Part shown: positions 19,189-26,604 of the stretch, piece by piece
Layout: every line of letters starts with the position of its first letter
Position numbering within the stretch: position 1 is the stretch's first letter
Origin: Streptomyces sp. 71268
Lineage (GTDB): Bacteria; Actinomycetota; Actinomycetes; Streptomycetales; Streptomycetaceae
DNA: 64,000 nt
Direction: 5' to 3'
Assembly: GCF_029392895.1 (NCBI RefSeq)
Contig: NZ_CP114200.1
Coordinates: 4,061,001 to 4,125,000 of the forward strand
Made by a program: the position numbers and the translations under genes
The notes under the pieces: model-generated
Databases searched by the model: none
What the model was told of the DNA's origin: nothing
Seen by the model: the letters and a program-made list of their open reading frames with translations, nothing else

Positions 19189-19494
19189 CAGTCCTCGCCG
19201 TCGTTTCTATCCACTCACACGGGCTAGGGTTCCCCAGGCCAGCGGCTGGGGTCGTACTTCGCTAAGGCACGCTACAGGCTCCGGGCGGCCCACCGGTTCG
19301 TGATGGACCGGCCATCAAACCTGTTTCGGGCGGAGCCTGGCAAATCACGTGACGGCTTCTTGCGCATCCGGTCACGGAACGGGCACGCGGCTTGACGTGT
19401 CGGCGGCCTGGGGCAGACTTGGCCGAGATATAGGGATCAACGGGCGTTTGAAATGCCGAATGGCCAGGGCAGTGCGCCAAGGGGGAAGTACACG

Positions 19495-21159
19495 ATGAGC
19501 CAGCACGGCGCACCGGGCCGGTACCAAGGCCACTCCATCGCCGGCGGGCGCTACCAGCTCCAAGACCTCCTGGGCGAGGGCGGAATGGCCTCCGTGCACC
19601 TCGCGTACGACACGGCCCTGGACCGCCAGGTGGCCATCAAAACCCTGCACACCGAACTCGGCCGAGAGCAATCGTTCCGCGAACGTTTCCGTCGCGAGGC
19701 CCAGGCCGTCGCCAAGCTGTCACACACCAACATCGTCTCGGTCTTCGACACCGGCGAGGACGAGCTTGACGGTGGCCTGATGCCGTACATCGTCATGGAG
19801 TACGTCGAGGGCCAGCCGCTGCGCTCGGTGCTCGACGCGGACGTGCGGCAGTACGGCGCGATGCCCGCCGACAAGGCGTTGAAGATCACAGCGGACGTGC
19901 TCGCGGCGCTCGAGGTCAGCCACGAGATGGGCCTGGTGCACCGCGACATCAAGCCGGGCAACGTGATGATGACCAAGCGCAATGTGGTCAAGGTCATGGA
20001 CTTCGGCATCGCCCGCGCCATGCAGTCGGGTGTCACCTCGATGACCCAGACCGGCATGGTCGTCGGCACCCCGCAGTACCTCTCCCCCGAGCAGGCGCTC
20101 GGCCGTGGCGTGGACGCCCGCTCCGACCTGTACTCGGTCGGCATCATGCTCTTCGAGCTGGCCACCGGGCGGCTGCCGTTCGACGCGGACTCGCCGCTGG
20201 CCATCGCGTACGCCCACGTGCAGGAGGAGCCGGTCGCCCCGTCGACCGTCAACCGCTCGCTGACGCCGGCCATGGACGCGCTCGTGGCCCGCGCGCTGAA
20301 GAAGAACCCGAACGAGCGCTTCCCCACCGCGGAGGCGATGCGCGACGAGTGCGCGCGCATCCTCGGCAGCGGCCAGTCCGGCGCCGCCCCCGCGGTGATC
20401 ACCGGCGGCGGCCCGCAGCGCAGCGGCGCCGGCGTCGGCTCGGCGGTCTTCCCGCCCGTCGACCAGCAGGCGGCGCAGGCCCCCGCCCAGCACAGCCTGC
20501 AGACCCCGTACCAGCCGCCCCAGCAGGCCGGCTACCAGAGCGGCGGCTTCGGCCCGTCCACGCCGCCGCCCGGCCCGTACGCGCCCCAGCAGCCGCAGCA
20601 GGCCGGCTACCCGAGCCCGACCCCCTCCCCGTACCAGGCCGGCGGCCCCAGCACCCCGCCCCCGTACGCCACCGCGCAGGGTCATGCGGCCGGCGGCGGT
20701 GGGCAGGGCGGTGACGGTGGCAGCAAGAAGGTCATCATCAGCTCGGCCGTGGTGGCGGCGATCGCGGTCATCGCCGTGATCGTCGCCTTCGCGGTCAAGG
20801 GCGGCGGCGGTGACGACGGCGGCAAGGAGGAGCAGGCCAAGCCGAGCCAGGAGGCGTCGACGGCGGCCGGCTTCAAGGAAGGCGACAAGACCAAGGTCAT
20901 CGACCCGGAGAAGTGCACCGAGGCGTACGAGGCCCCGGACAAGCCGGGCTCGTTCATCATGCCGGAGTTCCAGTACCTCTACATCGACTCGGTGAAGAAC
21001 TGTCTGAAGAAGGCGGGCTGGAAGTACGAGGTGGTCCCGATGAACGAGAACACCTGGGGCAAGGGCACCGTCATGGAGTACACCTTCGACAAGCGCGAGC
21101 CCTTCGACCCGGCCGAGGACAAGGTCGAGCTGACGGTCTCGACGGGAAACCCGGAGTAG
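19495..21159 (+). CDS. Membrane Ser/Thr protein kinase with one PASTA-like domain
   Basis: 554-aa kinase. Gly loop LLGEGGMASVHLA, Lys in VAIKTL, HRDIKPGN, VMDFGIA and activation loop VTSMTQTGMVVGTPQYLSPEQA. A Gln/Pro/Gly/Tyr-rich linker (about residues 300-405) precedes one transmembrane helix (VIISSAVVAAIAVIAVIVAF). The outer ~95 residues include MPEFQYLYIDSVKNCLKKAG and end VELTVSTGNPE, a layout like a single PASTA repeat, with two cysteines. The ATG at 19495 follows GGGGGAAG; an upstream ATG at 19453 lacks a ribosome site. A terminator follows at 21227. Confidence 0.87.
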   Translation: MSQHGAPGRYQGHSIAGGRYQLQDLLGEGGMASVHLAYDTALDRQVAIKTLHTELGREQSFRERFRREAQAVAKLSHTNIVSVFDTGEDELDGGLMPYIVMEYVEGQPLRSVLDADVRQYGAMPADKALKITADVLAALEVSHEMGLVHRDIKPGNVMMTKRNVVKVMDFGIARAMQSGVTSMTQTGMVVGTPQYLSPEQALGRGVDARSDLYSVGIMLFELATGRLPFDADSPLAIAYAHVQEEPVAPSTVNRSLTPAMDALVARALKKNPNERFPTAEAMRDECARILGSGQSGAAPAVITGGGPQRSGAGVGSAVFPPVDQQAAQAPAQHSLQTPYQPPQQAGYQSGGFGPSTPPPGPYAPQQPQQAGYPSPTPSPYQAGGPSTPPPYATAQGHAAGGGGQGGDGGSKKVIISSAVVAAIAVIAVIVAFAVKGGGGDDGGKEEQAKPSQEASTAAGFKEGDKTKVIDPEKCTEAYEAPDKPGSFIMPEFQYLYIDSVKNCLKKAGWKYEVVPMNENTWGKGTVMEYTFDKREPFDPAEDKVELTVSTGNPE

Positions 21160-21226
21160 GCCCGGAGCAGACCCGCGGCAGGCCCGCGGCAGGCCCCGAG
21201 TAGCCAGCGCCAGGCATCTGGCACGA

Positions 21227-21258
21227 CGGCCCCCCGACCCGAGCGGTCGCGGGGGCCG
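21227..21258. terminator. Hairpin terminator after the second kinase
   Basis: CGGCCCCC (21227-21234) pairs with GGGGGCCG (21251-21258), with GACC and GGTC extending the stem inside. It lies about 70 bp past the kinase stop. Confidence 0.65.
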
Positions 21259-21377
21259 AAGTCGTCGCGGGGCGTTGTTGTCGCGAAGCGTTGCCGTTAC
21301 GGGCGTTGTCGTCGCGGGCCTGAGGGCCGGTGGTGTCGGGGGGCCGGTGCCGTGGGGTCGGGCGGCGCACGCGCGGG

Positions 21378-21407
21378 GCGCGTGGCGTACCGGCGTACGC
21401 CACGCGC
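21378..21407. terminator. Hairpin terminator after the Bpa gene
   Basis: Perfect 13-bp stem GCGCGTGGCGTAC (21378-21390) with 21395-21407 and loop CGGC. It lies 44 bp beyond the stop of the proteasome activator gene on the minus strand, back to back with the kinase terminator. Confidence 0.75.
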
Positions 21408-21450
21408 CCGGGGGTGTGTGGGTGGGGGAAGAGGCGGGAGGGGTGGAGGC

Positions 21451-22020
21451 TCAGAGGTAGGGACCAGAGCGGGCTCCGCCGGGGGGCTTGGGGCCGTCCT
21501 CCTCGTCCCCGCCGCCCATGCCAGGCGGCAGCGCCCTGCGCATCTGCTCCAGCTGCGCGCGGGCCGCCATCTGCTGGGCGAACAGCGCGGTCTGGATGCC
21601 GTGGAAGAGGCCCTCCAGCCAGCCGACCAACTGCGCCTGTGCGATGCGCAGTTCCGCCTCGGTGGGGACCGTCTCGTCCGTGAAGGGCAGGGAGATTCGT
21701 TCCAGCTCCTCGATCAGCTCCGGCGCGAGACCGTCCTCGAGCTCCTTGACGGAGCTGGCGTGGATCTCCTTCAGCCGAACCCGGCTCGCCTCGTCCAGAG
21801 GCGCCGCCCTGACCTCCTCGAGGAGCTGCTTGATCATGCTGCCGATGCGCATGACCTTCGCCGGCTGCTCGACCATGTCCGTCACGGGCATCTCGCGCGC
21901 GTCGTCGCCGCCGTCTTCTCCGGAGCCGGCACTGCCGAGAGCCATCCCGTCCGGACCGACGACCAAGACGTGCGGGCTCTCCTGCGACCGTTCGTTCATC
22001 GGCTGGTTCATGTCCCCCAT
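21451..22020 (-). CDS. bpa: Bacterial proteasome activator Bpa
   Basis: 189-aa ATP-independent activator that docks on the 20S proteasome and feeds it unfolded proteins. The middle is the four-helix core (VMRIGSMIKQLLEEVRAAPL, RLKEIHASSVKELEDGLAPE, TEAELRIAQAQLVGWLEGLFHGIQ). The C-terminus after a Gly/Pro-rich tail is SGPYL, matching the Gly-x-Tyr-Leu end that inserts into the proteasome alpha-ring pockets (GQYL in Mycobacterium). ATG at 22020; a second ATG three codons on is possible. Proteasome subunit genes are not in this window. Confidence 0.85.
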   Translation of the reverse strand: MGDMNQPMNERSQESPHVLVVGPDGMALGSAGSGEDGGDDAREMPVTDMVEQPAKVMRIGSMIKQLLEEVRAAPLDEASRVRLKEIHASSVKELEDGLAPELIEELERISLPFTDETVPTEAELRIAQAQLVGWLEGLFHGIQTALFAQQMAARAQLEQMRRALPPGMGGGDEEDGPKPPGGARSGPYL

Positions 22021-22077
22021 TGTTCCGCACGTCAGGCCGAACGGCCGGTGCGGGGGCGCGCTTGGGCCACCGGCCGC

Positions 22078-23196
22078 TCAGTGCCGGCGGAGGCGGAGGC
22101 CGAAGTACGCGAGGCCGAGGCCGGTGAGCGCCATTCCCGTACCGAGCGGCAGGACGCGCATGACCCGGTCGCCCGGTTCGGCGGCGCTCTCCCCGCCGGT
22201 GGCGCTGCCGGGTGTGGCGCCCGGACCGGCCCCCGCCGGCCGCCCCCCGCCGGCCGTGCCGTCCGCCTCGCCCGGCGGCAGCAGCGGCACCGGTGGGTGG
22301 CCGGGCAGGTTCCAGCCGTAGCCGTTCGGGGGGCGCCCCGCCTCCGCGTGGTCGCGCGACCCGCCCCAGGGCGGCCGGCCCTCGGGCACGGCCGGCCCGA
22401 TGGAACCGTCGCCGGAGGTGGGGGGCTCGGAACCGGACGGGCCCGTGGACGCCGCGTCCCGGCCGGTGGGCGGCGCGGCGGAGGCGTCGGGGGACGGGCG
22501 GCCGTCGGAGGGCGCGGCGGAGGCGTCGCCGTCACCCGCGTCGCCGTCGCTCGCGGCCGCGCCGTCCTCGTCGGCACCGCCCTCGTCCGCCTGGCCGTCC
22601 TGGTCGCCGGGGTCGCGGCCGTCCTCGTGCCCCTCGTCGTGGTCGGGGTCGGGGCCGTCGGCGGGGTCGCGGCCCGGCTCGTGGTCGGGGTCCGGGCGGG
22701 CGGCGTCGCCGTGTCCCGAGGAGGGCGGCGCGGCGGGGTCGTGGCGGCCCTGGCCGGAGGGGGCCGGGCGCTCGTGGTCGGGCGGGCGGTTCGGGCCGGT
22801 GCGGTCGCCCGGTCGTACGGAGGGGGCCGAGCCGTTCCCCCACCCGTTGAGCGGGACCACGCGGCCCGGGTGGGTGCGCCCCTCGCCCGGGCCGTTACCC
22901 GCGAGCCGGGCGCCGGACGGTTCGGGCGGTCCGGCGGGCAGCGCGTACCCGGGCGCCGCGAGCCCCGACACCGTGATGACCAGCGCGAACACCCCGCCCA
23001 ACAGCCACCCGCCCCGCCGGACAACACCGGCGGGGCGGGGTGTGGTTGAGGGACGGGACGCCTTCGTGGAGGGGCGTCCGCCGTTGGCGGGGCCGGGAGC
23101 GCCGGCCGGGGGGCGGGCGCTGGTGGTCGCGGGCGTGGAGCTGACGGGCCGGGGAACGTCTTCGCGTCGTGAACGGTGCCGGTGCGCTGAGACCAC
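22078..23196 (-). CDS. Pro/Asp-rich surface protein with sortase-like tail
   Basis: 372-aa protein not matching a named family. An N-terminal basic, Pro-rich cytoplasmic part (about 60 residues) precedes a signal/anchor helix (GGWLLGGVFALVITVSGLAA). Then come about 250 residues rich in Pro, Gly, Asp and Ser with no hydrophobic segment. The end is VLPLGTGMALTGLGLAYFG followed by LRLRRH: a short LP-containing motif, a hydrophobic helix and a basic tail, the layout of a sortase substrate though the motif is not classical LPxTG or LAxTG. GTG start at 23196 with GAAGGGA upstream. Probably exposed outside the membrane; function unknown. Confidence 0.6.
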   Translation of the reverse strand: MVSAHRHRSRREDVPRPVSSTPATTSARPPAGAPGPANGGRPSTKASRPSTTPRPAGVVRRGGWLLGGVFALVITVSGLAAPGYALPAGPPEPSGARLAGNGPGEGRTHPGRVVPLNGWGNGSAPSVRPGDRTGPNRPPDHERPAPSGQGRHDPAAPPSSGHGDAARPDPDHEPGRDPADGPDPDHDEGHEDGRDPGDQDGQADEGGADEDGAAASDGDAGDGDASAAPSDGRPSPDASAAPPTGRDAASTGPSGSEPPTSGDGSIGPAVPEGRPPWGGSRDHAEAGRPPNGYGWNLPGHPPVPLLPPGEADGTAGGGRPAGAGPGATPGSATGGESAAEPGDRVMRVLPLGTGMALTGLGLAYFGLRLRRH

Positions 23197-23405
23197 GTCC
23201 GCGTCCCTTCGGTCCCGTCATCCATCGACTGACGGTCCCAGCGTCACACGGGGCGACATGTCCGGCATCTCGGGTTACGGCGACGTGGCTGGTGTGGCGT
23301 GGTGTGGTGGGGCGTGGTGCGGTGGGGTGTCGCGTCGCCGTACGGCGGGACGGTCGGGAGAGGCCCAGGACCCGCGGGAGCACGGGGGAATCGGGGGCTC
23401 AGGGG

Positions 23406-24386
23406 TCAGGGCGTCAGCAGGACCTTGCCGACGTGGCCGCTGCCTTCGATCACCCGGTGGGCCTCGGCCGCCTGGTGCATGGGCAGCGTCCGGTCCACCA
23501 CGGCCCGCACCCGGCCGCTCTCGATCAGCGGCCACACGTGTTCCCGTACCGCCGCGACGATCGACGCCTTCTCGGCCAGCGGGCGCCCGCGCAGTGACGT
23601 CGCGGTCACCGCGCCGCGCTTGCCGAGCAGCGTGCTGAGGTTCAGCTCGCCCTTCACGCCGCCCTGGAGGCCGATGATCGCGAGCCGGCCGTTGATGGCG
23701 AGCGCCCGTACGTTCGCGTCCAGGTACTTCGCGCCGACGATGTCGAGGATGACGTCCGCGCCCGCGCCGCCCGTCGCGGCGCGCAGCTCGGTGACGAAGT
23801 CCTGTTCCCGGTAGTTGATCAGCACGTCGGCGCCCAGCTCCGCGCAGGCGGCCAGCTTCTGCTCGCTGCCGGCCGTGACGGCGACCGTGGCGCCCACCGC
23901 CTTCCCGAGCTGGATGGCCATCGTGCCGATGCCACTGGAGCCGCCGTGCACCAGCAGCGTCTCGCCGGGGCGGAGGTGGGAAATCATGAACACGTTGGAC
24001 CAAACGGTGGATACCACCTCCGGCAGGGCCGCCGCCGTGACGACGTCCATCCCGGCCGGCACGGGCAGCACCTGTCCGCTCGGCACCGCGACCTTCTCCG
24101 CGTACCCGCCGCCGCTCAGCAGCGCGCACACCTCGTCGCCGACCGCCCAGCCGCCGCCTCCACCGGGACCGACGGCGACGACGCGGCCGGAGCACTCCAG
24201 CCCCGGGTACGGCGACGCGCCGGGTGGCGGGTCGTAGAAGCCCTGCCGTTGCAGCACGTCGGCGCGGTTGACGGCACTGGCCGCCACCTCGACGAGTACC
24301 TCTCCCTCGGCGGGCTCGGGATCGGGAACCTCGGCCCAGACGAGGGCCTCGGGTCCGCCTGGCTCTGGGACGGTGATCGCACGCAT
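23406..24386 (-). CDS. NAD(P)H quinone oxidoreductase (zinc-less MDR family)
   Basis: 326-aa medium-chain reductase reducing quinones or enones with NADPH. It starts MRAITVPEPGGPEALVW. The catalytic-domain loop LQRQGFYDPPPGASPYPGLECSGRV lacks the zinc-ligand cysteines of alcohol dehydrogenases; the coenzyme turn is LLVHGGSSGIGTMAIQLGKAVGA, with the second beta strand VAVTAGSEQKLAACAELGADVLINY. The C-terminus is HVGKVLLTP. ATG at 24386; upstream in-frame starts lack a ribosome site. Monocistronic; the IS element is inserted 104 bp upstream of its start and may separate it from older promoter sequence. Confidence 0.88.
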   Translation of the reverse strand: MRAITVPEPGGPEALVWAEVPDPEPAEGEVLVEVAASAVNRADVLQRQGFYDPPPGASPYPGLECSGRVVAVGPGGGGGWAVGDEVCALLSGGGYAEKVAVPSGQVLPVPAGMDVVTAAALPEVVSTVWSNVFMISHLRPGETLLVHGGSSGIGTMAIQLGKAVGATVAVTAGSEQKLAACAELGADVLINYREQDFVTELRAATGGAGADVILDIVGAKYLDANVRALAINGRLAIIGLQGGVKGELNLSTLLGKRGAVTATSLRGRPLAEKASIVAAVREHVWPLIESGRVRAVVDRTLPMHQAAEAHRVIEGSGHVGKVLLTP

Positions 24387-24507
24387 GCTCGCGAGGCTAC
24401 CCGCGCCGGCCACTCCCACTCGGGCCACGCCACGGGCGGATGTGGACGGACCTGGGCTCTCCGCCCGGCGGGCGGAGGCGTGGGCCCCTAGGTTCTGTCG
24501 TCAAATG

Positions 24508-25065
24508 TCACGCCCACATCAGGAGTGATGCGAGGGTGACGGCTGCTTCGTAGGACTGGGCGGTCTTGTCGTATCGGGTGGCGATGCCGCGCCACTGTTT
24601 CAGGCGGTTGAAGCACCGTTCCACGACGTTGCGGTGCTTGTAGACCTCGCGGTCGAAGGCCGGCGGGCGGCCTCCGCGGCTGCCGCGCCGGGACCGGTTG
24701 CGGACCTGGTCGGCCCGCTCGGGAATCGTGTGCGGGATGCCGCGGCGACGGAGCCAGGTACGGATCGCTTTCGAGCTGTAGCCCTTGTCGCCCATGACAT
24801 GATCGGGTCGGGTGCGGGGTCGACCGGGTCGGATCCGGGGCACCCGGATCGCTTCCATCACGGCGGTGAACTGGGCACAGTCGTTGGTGTTCCCGCCCGT
24901 CACGAGGAAGGCGAGAGGACGGCCCCGACCGTCGCAGGCCAGGTGAATCTTGCTGGTCAAACCGCCTCGGGAGCGGCCGAGTGCCGGGTCTTGGAGCCCC
25001 CTTTTCGGGCCCCGGCCGCGTGCTGGTGTGCCCGGACGATGGTGGAGTCGACCGACACCAGCCAC
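24508..25065 (-). CDS. IS5 transposase, C-terminal frame (ORF B)
   Basis: 185 aa as an open frame, but probably translated only as the -1 frameshift product of ORF A, from about position 25005 on. It supplies GGLTSKIHLACDGRGRPLAF, the second catalytic Asp in HVMGDKGYSS and the Glu in HRNVVERCFNRLKQWR, completing the DDE site. The stop lies directly against the left terminal repeat. Codons before 25005 in this frame are a shadow of ORF A. Confidence 0.82.
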   Translation of the reverse strand: MAGVGRLHHRPGTPARGRGPKRGLQDPALGRSRGGLTSKIHLACDGRGRPLAFLVTGGNTNDCAQFTAVMEAIRVPRIRPGRPRTRPDHVMGDKGYSSKAIRTWLRRRGIPHTIPERADQVRNRSRRGSRGGRPPAFDREVYKHRNVVERCFNRLKQWRGIATRYDKTAQSYEAAVTLASLLMWA

Positions 25066-25355
25066 TCGATGTCACCCGCCGCGTCCGCCTTGGCCTGGGC
25101 GGCCCGCAGCATCCGGTCGAACGTCCCGTCCGCCGCCCACCTGCGAAAACGCGTATGCAGCGTTGCCCACGGACCATAGCGCTCGGGCACATCCCGCCAG
25201 GCCGTCCCGGTCCGGAACTTCCACACGATCCCGTTCAGGACCCTGCGGTCGTCCAGCCGCTTGCGTCCCCGCAACGACTCGGGCAGCAGCGGCCGGACGA
25301 ACTCCCACTCGGCATCGGACAGTTCATGGCGACGTATCACGACACCATGATCCAC
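24957..25355 (-). CDS. IS5 transposase, N-terminal frame (ORF A)
   Basis: 132 aa, starting at GTG 25355. It has the DUF4096-type N-terminal domain of IS5 transposases (HELSDAEWEFVRPLLPES, RYGPWATLHTRFRRW) and the first catalytic Asp in LVSVDSTIVRAHQH. The frame ends soon after the slippery run at 24997-25005. A -1 slip there joins it to ORF B, making a fusion of about 282 aa that is the expected active transposase. Confidence 0.85.
   Translation of the reverse strand: MDHGVVIRRHELSDAEWEFVRPLLPESLRGRKRLDDRRVLNGIVWKFRTGTAWRDVPERYGPWATLHTRFRRWAADGTFDRMLRAAQAKADAAGDIEWLVSVDSTIVRAHQHAAGARKGGSKTRHSAAPEAV
24997..25006 (-). promoter_or_regulatory. Programmed -1 frameshift slippery site
   Basis: The minus strand reads GAAAAGGGGG. 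In the ORF A frame the codons are CGA AAA GGG GGC. Slipping back one base gives AAA AGG GGG CTC, the ORF B frame (KRGL). This is the usual A-AAA-G type site at the IS5 A/B junction. Confidence 0.75.
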
Positions 25356-25548
25356 CAGACAAGATCATTTGAAGACACCGCCTAGCGGGTGGGCGAGGCA
25401 CGGGCCGGTGGGCCGGCGTACGGGGCGTGGGCCGACGGGCCGACTCAGCTCGCGCGGGCTGACGAAGGCCGTGCGGGCTGGGCCCGGGCGCGCCGGCGGC
25501 GCGGGCGGGTTGCCGGTCAGGCCGAGTGGGGCCGGGCGGGCCGGTCGG

Positions 25549-26604
25549 TCACTCGGCCGCGGGCCGGGCGCGTACGACCACGATCAGCCGGTCGGTGGCC
25601 TGCAACGGGCTCGCCTCCGGGTCGTCGTACCCGAGCAGTCGGTGGCCGCGCAGCACCGTCACCACCAGGTCGTCCGTCTCCCGCACCTGCTTGCCGACCT
25701 CCGACTTGACCACCGGGCGTTCGATCAGGTCGAGGCCGCTGCCCTGCTGGATGAGGTCCTCCATCACGGCGCCCGCGCTCGGGCTGTGCACGGACAGGCC
25801 GAGCAACCGGCCGGCCGCGCTGGCGCTGGTGATCACCGCGTCGGCGCCGGACTGCTTCAGCAGCGGCGCGTTCTCCTCCTCGCGGACGGCGGCGACGATG
25901 GTGGCGTTCTTGTTCAACTGCCGCGCCGTGAGCGTGACCAGCACCGCCGTGTCGTCGCGCTGGGTGGCGATCACGAACTGGCTGGCCCGCTGCCCCTCCG
26001 CCCGCAGCAACACGTCGCTGCGCGTCGCGTCGCCGACGACGCCGGCGAACCCCTCGGCGTTGGCCGTCTCGATCACCTTGTGGTTCGGGTCCACCACCAC
26101 GACCTGTTCCTTCCGCAGCCCCGTCGCACACAGCGTCTGCACGGCAGATCGCCCCTTGGTGCCGAAACCGACGACGATGGTGTGGTCGCGCAAGGCGCTC
26201 CTCCAACGGTTGAGACGGAACTGCTCGCGGGTGCGCTCGGTGAGCACCTCCAGCGTGGTACCGACCAGGATGATCAGGAACAGCACGCGCAGCGGCGTGA
26301 TCAGCAGCACGTTGGTGAGCCTGGCGCCGTCGCTGTGCGGAACGATGTCGCCGTACCCCGTGGTCGACAACGTGACGGTCGAGTAGTAGACGGAGTCGAG
26401 GAAGTCGACAGTGCCGTCGGCGTTGTCGTGGTACCCCTCGCGGTCCAGGTAGACCAGCAACACCGTGGTGACCATCACGAGGAGCGCGATCAGCAACCGC
26501 CGCCCCACCTGCCGCAGCGGCCCGGCGGGAAACCGGGGCAACTGCACGTGGTGGGAGACGGGTTCTTGGTTACGCGCTGCCGTGTCCTGCGAGGGCAGCT
26601 TCAC
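25549..26604 (-). CDS. Potassium channel with TrkA-N (RCK) domain
   Basis: 351-aa two-helix K+ channel. First membrane helix about residues 34-50 (LLIALLVMVTTVLLVYL), pore with selectivity filter TTGYGDIVP, second helix (LLITPLRVLFLIILVGTTLEVL), then an RCK domain beginning HTIVVGFGTKGRSAVQTL with a nucleotide-type turn and VVVDPN, and a TrkA-C-like end. GTG at 26604 overlaps the moeA stop by 4 bp (GTGA) and has GGAGGAA upstream, so it is coupled to moeA. Pairing of a K+ channel with molybdenum cofactor genes is not functionally obvious. Very likely a real channel; gating ligand unknown. Confidence 0.9.
   Translation of the reverse strand: MKLPSQDTAARNQEPVSHHVQLPRFPAGPLRQVGRRLLIALLVMVTTVLLVYLDREGYHDNADGTVDFLDSVYYSTVTLSTTGYGDIVPHSDGARLTNVLLITPLRVLFLIILVGTTLEVLTERTREQFRLNRWRSALRDHTIVVGFGTKGRSAVQTLCATGLRKEQVVVVDPNHKVIETANAEGFAGVVGDATRSDVLLRAEGQRASQFVIATQRDDTAVLVTLTARQLNKNATIVAAVREEENAPLLKQSGADAVITSASAAGRLLGLSVHSPSAGAVMEDLIQQGSGLDLIERPVVKSEVGKQVRETDDLVVTVLRGHRLLGYDDPEASPLQATDRLIVVVRARPAAE

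Larger units (their letters stand above)
24491..25382 (-). mobile_element. IS5-family insertion sequence
   Basis: 892-bp element. The terminal inverted repeats are GGTTCTGTCGTCAAATG at the left and, read inward from the right, GGCGGTGTCTTCAAATG: 13 of 17 positions match. It is flanked on both sides by TA (CTA on the left, TAG on the right), the 2-bp target duplication usual for IS5/IS427-type elements. It carries one transposase gene split in two overlapping frames. Both ends and all DDE residues are present, so it may be mobile. Confidence 0.88.
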
